Shown here: one piece after another, positions 18,186 to 26,761 of the stretch
Layout: every line of letters starts with the position of its first letter
Position numbering within the stretch: the stretch's first letter is position 1
NCBI GenBank assembly: GCA_937127445.1
Contig: CAKZLY010000015.1
Location: 62,001 to 126,000, forward strand
DNA: 64,000 nucleotides
Direction of reading: 5' to 3'
Source of the DNA: Eximiradius sp.
GTDB lineage: Bacteria > Bacteroidota > Ignavibacteria > Kapaibacteriales > UBA2268
Program-made: the position numbers and the translations under genes
The notes under the pieces: generated by a model
The model's database searches: none
What the model saw: only the letters and a program-made list of their open reading frames with translations
What the model was told of the DNA's origin: nothing

Positions 18186-18959
18186 ATGAAAAAAATATTT
18201 ACTGCATTACTTTTATTTTTCTCAACCAATTTGTTGGCTCAAGTAAATACAGAAGTATTTAGAAAAGAGTTTTCAAAAGATGGTATTTTTCATAAAATAA
18301 ATGTGGATATTGGCATAATAAAGGGAAATACAGAATATACAACAATCAGACCATCATATAGAATTGACTGGTTAAAAGAAAAGTTTCATAATTTTGGAGT
18401 TGTGAGCTACTCATATGCCGAAGATGCCATTAAGAAAAGAGAGAACCGCGGATTTGTTCATCTGCGTTCAAGCTATGAAATATTTAATTTTTTGTATGGT
18501 GAATTGTTTCTGCAAAAAGAATTTAATGAGTTTATTTTATTGAAAGATAGGAATTTGTTTGGAGTAACTTCAAGAATTCAAATTATAAACGAAACGTTGC
18601 AGATTGATTCAACTGAAAAACTTGAAATATATACATTTCTTGGGCTCGGTGCAATGATTGAAAACGAAGAATTGAAAACCAAGCCCAGCAAAGAAACAAC
18701 TGCCGGCAGACTTACTTCTTATTTTTCACTGGGTGTGAACGTTTCACCAAATTTATTAATAAAAAGTATTACATACTATCAGCCAAGGTTTTCAAACGAC
18801 AAAGATTACCGCCTTCTGAATGAAAGCAGTCTTAATATTAAATTTAATCAAAATTTAACATTTCGTACAAGTTTAAGATTGCGTTACGATAGCCAACCTC
18901 CTGAAAAAGTAAAACCACGCGATTTAAATCTGTTGAATGGAATACAAATAGATTTCTAA
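18186..18959 (+). CDS. DUF481-like outer-membrane protein
   Basis: 257 residues from the ATG at 18186, which gives a clear signal peptide (MKKIFTALLLFF, cleavage after NLLA). A longer in-frame reading from 18054 would bury it. The mature part alternates polar and aromatic residues in strands (YRIDWLKEKFHNFGVVSYSY, FVHLRSSYEIF) and ends LLNGIQIDF, as in YdiY/DUF481 barrels. It sits behind the preceding barrel gene with 135 nt between the codons chosen. Function unknown. Confidence 0.6.
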   Translation: MKKIFTALLLFFSTNLLAQVNTEVFRKEFSKDGIFHKINVDIGIIKGNTEYTTIRPSYRIDWLKEKFHNFGVVSYSYAEDAIKKRENRGFVHLRSSYEIFNFLYGELFLQKEFNEFILLKDRNLFGVTSRIQIINETLQIDSTEKLEIYTFLGLGAMIENEELKTKPSKETTAGRLTSYFSLGVNVSPNLLIKSITYYQPRFSNDKDYRLLNESSLNIKFNQNLTFRTSLRLRYDSQPPEKVKPRDLNLLNGIQIDF

Positions 18960-19048
18960 ACGGTAAAAATATATCGATAAAAATATCTTTTATTTTACGT
19001 TTTTTTTACTTAATTTTGATTAAGTAGTAATAATCATATTTGATTAAA

Positions 19049-20827
19049 ATGAAAAACAAAGAGTTGCAAGTAGTTTTCACGAATAAAGCTCGCTGTCGTG
19101 ATTGTTATCGTTGCATAAGAAACTGCCCTGTAAAAGCAATTGAAATGAAAAAAGGGCAGGCTTCGGTTATAGACAGTCGTTGTATTCATTGTGGAACGTG
19201 TATTGCTGAATGCCCGCAGAAAGCAAAAACATATCGTCGTGAGGTCGAACTGGTACGAGAACTCTTAAAAAATGGAGAAAAAGTTGCTGCAAGCATTGCA
19301 CCATCTTTTGCGAGCTTCTATGAAGGTTGGGAACGGGTTAGAATACCGTCCGCACTTCGAAAACTTGGCTTTTCTTATGTTGCAGAAACATCAGTTGGTG
19401 CTTATTATACATCTCTAATTACAAAGGAAATATTCCACAAACATAGTAGCAATAGCCCAATTTCTTCTGCTTGTCCAGCAATTGTAAGTTACATAGAGAA
19501 ATATTCTCCAGCATTAATCGATAGATTAGTTCCTGCTGTTAGTCCTATGATTGCTCATTCGCGACATATCAAGAAGCGCTTAGGCGGTGAGTTCAAAATT
19601 GTATTTATTGGACCATGTATTACCAAAAAAGCAGAAGCTGACCGCACAGAATATCAAGATGATATCGACTATGTTATTACCTTCGATGAGTTAAATGAAT
19701 TATTTATGGACGAAGAAATCAATTTAGCCAATTTTGAAGCAAGTGATTTTGATGAATATGCACCACAGAATGCTCTGCTTTATCCACTATCGGGCGGACT
19801 GCTTAAAACATCTGGTTATGATACAGATATTGTTCAAACGAAAGTAATTGCTTTAAGTGGCTTCGATGATATAAAAGATATGACAAAATATCTTGAAAAT
19901 AACAATTCTGAAAATATTTTATTTGAGCCACTTTTTTGCAGGAACGGCTGTATAAATGGAAAAGGAGTTACCTCTGAAAAAAATATGTTTGAGCGAAAAG
20001 AGGAAATTTTTAAATATTTCAAAAAATATCCTAACAGTAGTTTTGAACCGATTGAAGATTTAAATTTAGCAACGAGTTTCAACAAAGACGTAGCAATAGA
20101 GAACAAACAATATTCAGAAGATGAATTGCTTCAAATACTTGAAAAAACAGGTAATTCATCTGAGGAAAATCGGCTGAACTGTCAGTCGTGCGGGTATAAT
20201 ACTTGCGAAGAAAAGGCTCGTGCGGTGCTCGATGGAATGGCTGAAATCGATATGTGCATACCATTTATGCGACGAAAAGCTGAAATGAGGAACGACAAAA
20301 TAATAGAATCCAGCCCAAATGGTATAGTAATCGTTGATGAACACCTAAAAATTATCAGTATGAATCCAGCATTCAGACGATTTTTTATGTGTTCAGAAGC
20401 AATTATTGGCAAGCCAATTTCATATTTAATGGATCCAGAACCATTTGTGCGAATTGCAACAAAACACGACGATATAATTGAGCTTACTCAAAAACATGAG
20501 AATTACGGAATAGTCTGCCATCAGATTATTTATGAACTTAAAAATGAAAAGCAAATTGTTGGAATATTTGTAAATATTACTAAGAACATAACTGATAAGT
20601 CCAAGCTTGATGATATTAGACAGCGAACGATTAAAGAAGCCCGACAATTACTGTCGCATCAAATTTCAATGGCACAAAATATTGCCAAATTATTAGCTGA
20701 AAGCACTGCGCAGGGCGAAGCTCTTGTAGAAAATATCCTTAAAATCACAGAAGAACAATCCCCAACAAGTGGAGAAGCAGACAAAGATAAACGAGGCTGG
20801 ATATGGGATATGTATATGTCGAGATAG
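19049..20827 (+). CDS. [FeFe]-hydrogenase-like H-cluster sensory protein with PAS domain (HydS-like)
   Basis: 592 residues from the ATG at 19049; a TTG 9 nt earlier is unnecessary. Two [4Fe-4S] ferredoxin motifs lie at C16-C26 (CRDCYRCIRNCP) and C45-C55 (CIHCGTCIAECP). The H-cluster domain has motif L1 as SSACPAIV (C142), L2 as GPCITKKAE (C190) and L3 as FCRNGCINGKG (C297, C301). All four H-cluster ligands are present, but the proton-relay Cys preceding C142 is Ala141. Further on, C378, C381, C386 and C403 form an extra Fe-S motif, followed by a PAS domain (about 415-530) and a helical tail. There is no output kinase. The gene overlaps a SpoIIE-type phosphatase by 25 nt. The layout matches putative sensory group C/D [FeFe] hydrogenases, so H2 or redox sensing is inferred. 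Confidence 0.85.
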   Translation: MKNKELQVVFTNKARCRDCYRCIRNCPVKAIEMKKGQASVIDSRCIHCGTCIAECPQKAKTYRREVELVRELLKNGEKVAASIAPSFASFYEGWERVRIPSALRKLGFSYVAETSVGAYYTSLITKEIFHKHSSNSPISSACPAIVSYIEKYSPALIDRLVPAVSPMIAHSRHIKKRLGGEFKIVFIGPCITKKAEADRTEYQDDIDYVITFDELNELFMDEEINLANFEASDFDEYAPQNALLYPLSGGLLKTSGYDTDIVQTKVIALSGFDDIKDMTKYLENNNSENILFEPLFCRNGCINGKGVTSEKNMFERKEEIFKYFKKYPNSSFEPIEDLNLATSFNKDVAIENKQYSEDELLQILEKTGNSSEENRLNCQSCGYNTCEEKARAVLDGMAEIDMCIPFMRRKAEMRNDKIIESSPNGIVIVDEHLKIISMNPAFRRFFMCSEAIIGKPISYLMDPEPFVRIATKHDDIIELTQKHENYGIVCHQIIYELKNEKQIVGIFVNITKNITDKSKLDDIRQRTIKEARQLLSHQISMAQNIAKLLAESTAQGEALVENILKITEEQSPTSGEADKDKRGWIWDMYMSR

Positions 20828-21954
20828 AAAAAAGTCAGGCAACAAAAAAAACAAATACTGCTTGCGGCGACGTTGTATTGATAGATAGAGACCAAAATTC
20901 AACAATAATTATTCTTGCTGATGGAATGGGTTCAGGAGTAAAAGCAAGTATCTATGCAACGATGTGTGTATCCCGTTTGCGCGAATTATTAAAGTGTGGG
21001 TGCACATTGCGACAAGCATTTGCAGCAATGGTAAGAACTATGAACCAGGCTGCACGTGAAAACTTACCATATGCAGTTTTTTCGATTGCGAGAATAATCA
21101 ATGATGGACTTGGAGTTGTGCTTAGTTTCGAAATGCCGCCACCTATTTATATTTCCAAAGGGTCAGCAACTGTTTTGAAAGGTAGGTCTACAACAGTAGA
21201 AAAGTCAGTGATTACTGAAACGAACTGCTATCTTTCGGTTGGAGATGCTTTATTGCTTGTTTCTGATGGGGTTACACAAGCTGGAATTGGTAGAGGCTTA
21301 CCAATGGGACTTGGTCCGGAGGGAGTTTGCAAAATTATTAACGGAATACTTTCAGATGGAAGAAAACTTTACGACATCCCACACCAGTTGCAAACTAAAA
21401 TATACTCACTATGCAATAACAACAACGATGATGATGTAACTTCAATTTTGGCATATTCTCGAATTGGAGCAATAGCAAATGTGCTTACTGGCCCACCAAT
21501 AAACAAAAGTCGAGATTATGAAGTATGCAGAAAGTTTTTCTCAATGGACGGAACAAAAATTGTATGCGGAGGAACAACGGCAAGCATAGTCTCGAAATAT
21601 TTGAACAAGAGAATTGATATTGATGATACTTTTGCGAATCATTTCACACCACCGAAGTACTCAATTGAAGGTGTTGATTTAGTTACAGAGGGTGCAGTAA
21701 CTCTAAATCAGCTTTACAACATATTGGATGAGGATCGTTCTTTGATGGATGAGCAAAATCCAGTAACTGAACTTTATGATGATCTAATGAACGCAGATAG
21801 AATTAATTTCTTTGTTGGAACCTCGTATAATCCTGCAACTGACAATATTGGGTTTGTGCAGCAAGGACTGCTATCGAGAAAGAAAATCATTCCATTGCTT
21901 GCTGCAAGATTTCGAGAGCTCGGAAAAGTTGTGGTAATTGAAGAAATTGATTAA
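20803..21954 (+). CDS. SpoIIE-type PP2C serine/threonine phosphatase
   Basis: 383 residues. The N-terminal 220 residues carry the PP2C/SpoIIE metal-binding motifs: CGDVVL near 22-27, LADGMGSG (about 38-45), LLVSDGVTQAG, and DDDVTS near 215. The remaining 160 residues form a second conserved-looking domain (CGGTTASIVSKYLN, INFFVGTSYNPATDNIGF) with no function I can name. Its start lies inside the H-cluster sensor gene (25-nt overlap), so the proteins are made together. Likely the output: dephosphorylating an unidentified partner such as an anti-sigma-factor antagonist. Confidence 0.85.
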   Translation: MGYVYVEIEKSQATKKTNTACGDVVLIDRDQNSTIIILADGMGSGVKASIYATMCVSRLRELLKCGCTLRQAFAAMVRTMNQAARENLPYAVFSIARIINDGLGVVLSFEMPPPIYISKGSATVLKGRSTTVEKSVITETNCYLSVGDALLLVSDGVTQAGIGRGLPMGLGPEGVCKIINGILSDGRKLYDIPHQLQTKIYSLCNNNNDDDVTSILAYSRIGAIANVLTGPPINKSRDYEVCRKFFSMDGTKIVCGGTTASIVSKYLNKRIDIDDTFANHFTPPKYSIEGVDLVTEGAVTLNQLYNILDEDRSLMDEQNPVTELYDDLMNADRINFFVGTSYNPATDNIGFVQQGLLSRKKIIPLLAARFRELGKVVVIEEID

Positions 21955-22011
21955 CAATATTGCTGACTTATTTCGTCTAAAATTAAAATTTTTCTATTTT
22001 ATGAGGTCATT

Positions 22012-22524
22012 ATGATTAAGAAAGTAATTGAAGACGCAATTAATCAGCAAATTGTTCGTGAAATGTATTCTTCCAATCTTTATCTGGCAATGTCAGCTTA
22101 TTTTGCCTCGATTAATTTGAATGGATTTTCCAATTGGATGCATGTTCAAGCAGAAGAAGAAATGATGCATGCATTGAAATTTTTTGATTATTTAATAGAC
22201 CGCGGTGGTAAAGTAAGAATTGGACAAATTGCAGCTCCACCATCAGAATGGGAGTCGCCACTCGCTGCATTTGAAGATGCACTTCGCCACGAACAACTCG
22301 TTACTGGCTGGATTAATGAGCTGGCTGATTTAGCATTTAATGAAAAAGATCACGCTACGTCGAGTATGCTTCAATGGTTTATCGATGAACAGGTTGAAGA
22401 AGAAGCAACAACTAGTGAAATTGTTGAAAGACTGAAATTAATTGGTGACTCGAAAGGTGCTTTGTTCTTCCTTGATAATGAATTAAAACAAAGAAAATCA
22501 GAACCAAAACAACCAGGCGAATAA
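22012..22524 (+). CDS. ftnA: Bacterial ferritin (FtnA type)
   Basis: 170 residues, a four-helix ferritin. The ferroxidase-centre ligands fall at exactly the E. coli FtnA positions: E17, E50, H53, E94, Q127 and E130. It stores iron as a 24-mer shell after oxidising Fe(II). The C-terminal tail (KQRKSEPKQPGE) is basic and polar. It has its own AGG-containing ribosome site and terminator. It lies 57 nt after the SpoIIE gene, perhaps in the same transcript. Confidence 0.96.
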   Translation: MIKKVIEDAINQQIVREMYSSNLYLAMSAYFASINLNGFSNWMHVQAEEEMMHALKFFDYLIDRGGKVRIGQIAAPPSEWESPLAAFEDALRHEQLVTGWINELADLAFNEKDHATSSMLQWFIDEQVEEEATTSEIVERLKLIGDSKGALFFLDNELKQRKSEPKQPGE

Positions 22525-22545
22525 GAAAATTAATATATATTAGAC

Positions 22546-22580
22546 AAAAAGAGGCTGAAATTGGTTCTCAGCCTCTTTTT
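22546..22580. terminator. Bidirectional terminator between ferritin and DegT genes
   Basis: AAAAAGAGGCTGA (22546-22558) pairs perfectly with TCAGCCTCTTTTT (22568-22580) around a 9-nt loop, followed by more T residues. It sits between convergent genes. Confidence 0.9.
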
Positions 22581-22599
22581 TTCTAAATAATTCAAAAAA

Positions 22600-23766
22600 T
22601 CATTGGTTAATAAATTCAGCGATTTTTTGAACTACATATCTGATTTGTTCTTCTGTAAGTTCAGGATAAATAGGCAAAGCCAGCGATGTTTCGGCAAGTG
22701 TGTTTGCAACAGGAAATTCCTCGTCCGGAAATCCAAGATAAGCAAAGCATTCTTGGCGATGGAACGGGACAGGATAGTAAATTTCAGTACCGATTGATTG
22801 AGAAGAAAGGAATTGCCGTAATTCATCGCGCTTTTCAACACGAATGATGAATTGATTGTAAATATGGTAATTTTTTATGCCAGACTCTTTGTAGATTGGC
22901 TTTGGCAGCAACACTCTATTGCAACTATCAAACTGAGTGGCACCAATACAATCAGCAAGTCCAGAGTTAAGGAATTCGTTGTAGTAAATCTCTGCATTAT
23001 TTCTACGTGCTTGATGCCAGCTTTCAAGATGAGGGAATTTAATATTTAGCACAGCTGCTTGAATAGCATCAAGACGGAAATTACCTCCGACAAATTTATG
23101 ATAATACTTCGGCTCCATTCCATGATTTCGCATCTGGAATAGTTTTTTAGCAAGCATTTCATCATTTGTAACAATTAATCCACCATCACCGAAAGCTCCT
23201 AAATTTTTAGTTGGATAAAAAGAATAGCAGCCCATTATCCCCATAGAACCGACTGGATTACCATTTTTATACTGACAGCCAATTGCTTGTGCTGCATCTT
23301 CGATAACAGGGATATTGTATTTGTTTGCAATCCTCAATATTTCATACATTTCGCAAGCTTGACCGTAGAGATGAACGGGTATTATTGCTTTTGTTTTAGA
23401 AGTGATTTTCTTTTCAATTAGCGATGGATTAATGTTAAAAGTAATGGGGTCGCTATCAATGAACACTGGTTTTGCAAATAAACGTGCGACTACACCCGCT
23501 GTAGCAAAAAATGAATAAGTTGGCAGAATAACTTCGTCGTCAGGACCAATCCCCAAACCCATCAAAGCCATCAGCAAAGCGTCAGTTCCAGAGGAAACAC
23601 CGATTGCGTAGTTTACACCACAATATTCTGCAAGCGTTTTTTCTAATTTTGAAACTTCTTCGCCTAAAATAAGCATCTGGCTCTCGGCGATTTTCAGCAA
23701 AACTGGTTCAATCTCTTGTTTGATCGATTGATATTGTTGTCTTAAATCCAAAAGAGGTACGTTCAT
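22600..23766 (-). CDS. DegT/DnrJ/EryC1/StrS-family sugar aminotransferase
   Basis: 388 residues with fold-type I PLP features. They include GVSSGTDALLMAL, EVILPTYSFFATA, EDAAQAIG and the Schiff-base lysine K187 in YSFYPTKNLGAFGDGG. These enzymes transfer an amino group to keto-sugars for O-antigen, capsule or glycoprotein sugars; the exact nucleotide-sugar cannot be read. It is the last gene of a tightly spaced minus-strand unit (14 nt after a GWxTD gene) that also carries a lipid A-type acyltransferase. This is consistent with surface glycan work. Confidence 0.92.
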   Translation of the reverse strand: MNVPLLDLRQQYQSIKQEIEPVLLKIAESQMLILGEEVSKLEKTLAEYCGVNYAIGVSSGTDALLMALMGLGIGPDDEVILPTYSFFATAGVVARLFAKPVFIDSDPITFNINPSLIEKKITSKTKAIIPVHLYGQACEMYEILRIANKYNIPVIEDAAQAIGCQYKNGNPVGSMGIMGCYSFYPTKNLGAFGDGGLIVTNDEMLAKKLFQMRNHGMEPKYYHKFVGGNFRLDAIQAAVLNIKFPHLESWHQARRNNAEIYYNEFLNSGLADCIGATQFDSCNRVLLPKPIYKESGIKNYHIYNQFIIRVEKRDELRQFLSSQSIGTEIYYPVPFHRQECFAYLGFPDEEFPVANTLAETSLALPIYPELTEEQIRYVVQKIAEFINQ

Positions 23767-23780
23767 AATAATTCCTTAAT

Positions 23781-25073
23781 TTATTCTTTAATTTGAATTA
23801 GACGGAAATTACCAGTAGAAATTTGTTCAAATGTATATTCTTTAATCAGCTGGCTATATGTCCATTGTTCACGCAACTTATTGTTTTGGTGAAATCTTCG
23901 GATTTTATCTGGTGGTCCGAACAAAATATAAATCATTCCCCTATCAGTCAAGGCACCATCATTTTGGGATGAAGTTCTAAAAGCAATCGACGCATAATCA
24001 ACACGAGTAAAATATTCATTCATGGCTTCATTGAATGGAGTTTTTGGAGTTGGGTCTAAACGCTTCCAGTAGTCAAATAATTTTTGCGGGAGCTGACGTT
24101 TTTTGAATGTTCTAAAACGTTTAATTTCATCGTCAGTTAAGATATATTCCATCACTTGCAACATATATTGAGGATCTCGTAGAGATTTAGGAATGTTTTC
24201 CCAGACAACTCTAAAAGAAAAAGTATCCAATCTATCGCAATATTTGAGAATAAGATTGTATGAACCCGGAACAAAAGTGTTTGGTTTATCAGACAATGCA
24301 AAAAAAGTTTTTTTCGTATCAGAATTAATTTTTGAAATTGTAATACCAGTGTTTACTAATTCGAAACTCAAATACAAATTAGTTATAGGTTCAATTTCGC
24401 CAGTAATTGGGGAAAAATCACCCCAATCAACTGCATCTTTTTCATTGATTTTAGTTATCTCATAGCGAATTTTTTCGTCACTATTTTGAAATTTAATTGG
24501 TAAGTAAAAGGAAAAACCTGGCGATGCAAATGAAAGACCGTTGGCTACCTGCGAAACATACTCATTTTCTTTCCCAATGGATACAAATAGTGGAATAAAT
24601 TTGATACTTCCCTGATTATCTTTGCTGAACTGGAAGTTACTTCTGTGTAGAGCCTGGTTACGAAAATCCAATAGTTGAATTTGCACAAAGTAATTCGATA
24701 ATGGAAGGGTTTGTTTTATAAAACCAAATCGAAAATTATTGACTGATTTCGTTTCTTCAAAAGTATGAACAATAATTGTGTCGAAAAGATTTGCTCGACG
24801 GCGAATTATCCCATTAGCATCCCGGAATGTTGCTTCAAGCTGGAAGTTTGTAGAAAAGCCTGTTTCTTGTTGGCTAAACAAAAGTGCTTGGTAAGCGATT
24901 TTGTAAAAAATAATAATCTCGACGCTATCAGGTGTATGAGATGGTTGAGCAAAGAAGTCAAAAATGAAATTATTGACTTCTCGATTAGGAGAATTTCTAT
25001 CGAGCTGGGAATAACATTCTGAAAAGATGAATATTGTAAATAAAGCAAAAGCAATTATTAATGAGCGTTTCAT
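23781..25073 (-). CDS. GWxTD-domain exported protein (variant)
   Basis: 430 residues with a signal sequence (cleavage probably after ECYS). The N-terminal two thirds are beta-rich and unknown. The C-terminal GWxTD domain (residues 300-430) includes FRTFKKRQLPQKLFDYWKR and the core GALTDRGMIYILFGPPDKIR, where the family GWxTD appears as GALTD. GWxTD proteins are found mainly in the FCB group and have no known function. A second copy lies in the same operon at 26758-28197. Spacing to ruvX upstream is 1 nt. Confidence 0.82.
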   Translation of the reverse strand: MKRSLIIAFALFTIFIFSECYSQLDRNSPNREVNNFIFDFFAQPSHTPDSVEIIIFYKIAYQALLFSQQETGFSTNFQLEATFRDANGIIRRRANLFDTIIVHTFEETKSVNNFRFGFIKQTLPLSNYFVQIQLLDFRNQALHRSNFQFSKDNQGSIKFIPLFVSIGKENEYVSQVANGLSFASPGFSFYLPIKFQNSDEKIRYEITKINEKDAVDWGDFSPITGEIEPITNLYLSFELVNTGITISKINSDTKKTFFALSDKPNTFVPGSYNLILKYCDRLDTFSFRVVWENIPKSLRDPQYMLQVMEYILTDDEIKRFRTFKKRQLPQKLFDYWKRLDPTPKTPFNEAMNEYFTRVDYASIAFRTSSQNDGALTDRGMIYILFGPPDKIRRFHQNNKLREQWTYSQLIKEYTFEQISTGNFRLIQIKE

Positions 25074-25074
25074 A

Positions 25075-25533
25075 TTAACCTAAGTAGTAATCAAGAAAAT
25101 TTCTCAAAATCAGTGCAGCAGCAATTTTATCTTTTTCGCCTTTCTGGCAGCGTTTTTTTTTGGGCTTATCAATTGTGATCATAGTTTCAACTGCATTTTT
25201 TGAAGAAAAACTTTCATCAAAAATATAAACATCTAATCCTGATTTGCTGCGAAGTAAATCAATAAAGTTATTCAAAGCAGCATTAATATCGGAATTTGTT
25301 TCTTTTTCGTAGAATGGCATTCCTACAACACAAGCTTTTGCTTTCTGCTTATTGATGATTGATAATAACCGTTCCCAGAAATCTTGTTTTGAATAATTCA
25401 AAGTATCGAGAGGAGTTGTTGTAATGCCAAGTTCGTCAGAAACAGCTAACCCAACTCTTTTAAGTCCGAAATCAACACCAAGTAATCGATTTCCCTTAAT
25501 ATTATCTTTAATATCTTGTTCGCTTAAACTCAT
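25075..25533 (-). CDS. ruvX: Putative Holliday junction resolvase / pre-16S rRNA nuclease YqgF
   Basis: 152 residues, RNase H-like fold. Motifs in order are GVDFGLKRVGLAVSD (catalytic D21), VVGMPFYEKE, IFDESFSS and KGEKDKIAAALIL. Together they give the D-E-D metal site. YqgF proteins process the 5' end of 16S rRNA and have been linked to recombination. The first 14 residues precede the core and may be an extension or a late start; no Met lies between. Genes on both sides are 1 and 9 nt away, so it is co-transcribed. Confidence 0.92.
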   Translation of the reverse strand: MSLSEQDIKDNIKGNRLLGVDFGLKRVGLAVSDELGITTTPLDTLNYSKQDFWERLLSIINKQKAKACVVGMPFYEKETNSDINAALNNFIDLLRSKSGLDVYIFDESFSSKNAVETMITIDKPKKKRCQKGEKDKIAAALILRNFLDYYLG

Positions 25534-25542
25534 AAGTTCAAT

Positions 25543-25860
25543 TTAATAAATTTCTGGTTCCCATAAAAAGTTTTTGAGGTCAACGCACCCATTAACGAAT
25601 TTAATACCTTCTGCAATTAGCATCTTTTCCATAAAGTCAGACGATGGGAAATTGTGTTTACCAGTTAGTTCGCCGTTTCTATTAACAACACGATGAAACG
25701 GTAAATCAAGTTTGCCAGCCGCAACAGCACATGCCACTCCAACCAAGCGAGCTGAGCGCGAAATACCCAAAGCACGAGCAATTGCACCATAAGTAGTAAC
25801 TTTACCATAAGGTATTTGTGCAATAACTTCATAAACACGGAAATAAAAATCATCGTTCAA
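25543..25860 (-). CDS. Alkyltransferase-like (ATL) DNA-binding protein, MGMT family without active-site cysteine
   Basis: Counted from a TTG at 25860 it is 105 residues (LNDDFYFRVYEVIAQIPYGK). An in-frame ATG at 25953 would add 31 residues that lie wholly inside the acyltransferase gene and look unlike the family, so I prefer the TTG. The MGMT DNA-binding domain is clear (GKVTTYGAIARALGISRSARLVG). The catalytic PCHRV is LPFHRVV, with Phe replacing the methyl-accepting Cys. It thus cannot repair by alkyl transfer. Known ATLs flag O6-alkylguanine for nucleotide excision repair. It overlaps the acyltransferase stop by 11 nt. Confidence 0.8.
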   Translation of the reverse strand: MNDDFYFRVYEVIAQIPYGKVTTYGAIARALGISRSARLVGVACAVAAGKLDLPFHRVVNRNGELTGKHNFPSSDFMEKMLIAEGIKFVNGCVDLKNFLWEPEIY

Positions 25861-26761
25861 TTTTTTTGTAGTCGACGGAATATTTCCAGCGTTTATGTTC
25901 CCATACCCACAACTCAGGTGCTTTAAGTATTTGTTTTTCAAGTGCTTCGACATGGCGACGAGTTAGAATTTTAACATTTTCTTTGCTATAAGATAAATCA
26001 GAAAAGTCAAGCTCCTTTAAATCAATAGTATAAGTAAAATCACTATTACGAAATGCAAAACCATAAACAATAGGAGTTCGAAAACGAAGAGCGAGTTCAG
26101 CCGGGGCATCATAAGTTAAAGCAGGTGTAGCAAAAAAATCGATAAAGCTATCCTTCCCATATTTTGCAGATTGGTCGACAAGCATTGCAATGGCTTCATT
26201 TTTTTTAATAGATTGAATAATTTGACGAGCAGCACTATTCATCGGAACAACCTTATTGCCAAATTTAGTTCTTGTTTTAGTTATAGATTTATTTACAAAT
26301 TTATTTTTTTGTTTTTGGACAATTACGTTTATCGGCTCTTTACTGTAGATTCCAGCAGCGATTGCTGCATATTCCCAATTCCCATAATGAGCAGAAAGAA
26401 AGATAAGACCATTACCTTTTTTTAATAATTGCCGCACTAAATCAATATTGTTTATTTTGATAAGTTTAATTATATCGTTTTCGCTGAAAAATTCAGCTGC
26501 TGCTGTTTCGATAAATACAATTGACAAATTCTGGAAAGACTTGCGAGCAATTTTATTAAGTTCGCCTTTTAAGTATCCAGGAAATGCAATTTTTAGATTA
26601 TGGAGAGCAATTTTTTTTCTTTTACTTGGCAAAAAATACAATAAATAACCTATAAACATTCCTAAATAACCACGAAATTTTGGTGAGAGCAAAGAAGCTA
26701 CCCAACCAAGAATTTTCATCAAAATATATGTGAAATAATCGATTAAAACTGAATTTCTCAT
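25850..26761 (-). CDS. LpxL/HtrB-family lipid A acyltransferase (lysophospholipid acyltransferase)
   Basis: 303 residues. There is one N-terminal membrane segment. The acyltransferase HX4E motif is present as SAHYGNWE near residue 123, with VDQSAKYGKDSFIDFFA and the C-terminal ELWVWEHKRWK typical of HtrB/LpxL. Known role: adds a secondary acyl chain to lipid A or a related lipid at the inner membrane. It is coupled by ATGA to the upstream GWxTD gene. lpxK and a DUF374 acyltransferase occur elsewhere in the window, so a lipid A outer membrane is supported. Confidence 0.9.
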   Translation of the reverse strand: MRNSVLIDYFTYILMKILGWVASLLSPKFRGYLGMFIGYLLYFLPSKRKKIALHNLKIAFPGYLKGELNKIARKSFQNLSIVFIETAAAEFFSENDIIKLIKINNIDLVRQLLKKGNGLIFLSAHYGNWEYAAIAAGIYSKEPINVIVQKQKNKFVNKSITKTRTKFGNKVVPMNSAARQIIQSIKKNEAIAMLVDQSAKYGKDSFIDFFATPALTYDAPAELALRFRTPIVYGFAFRNSDFTYTIDLKELDFSDLSYSKENVKILTRRHVEALEKQILKAPELWVWEHKRWKYSVDYKKIER

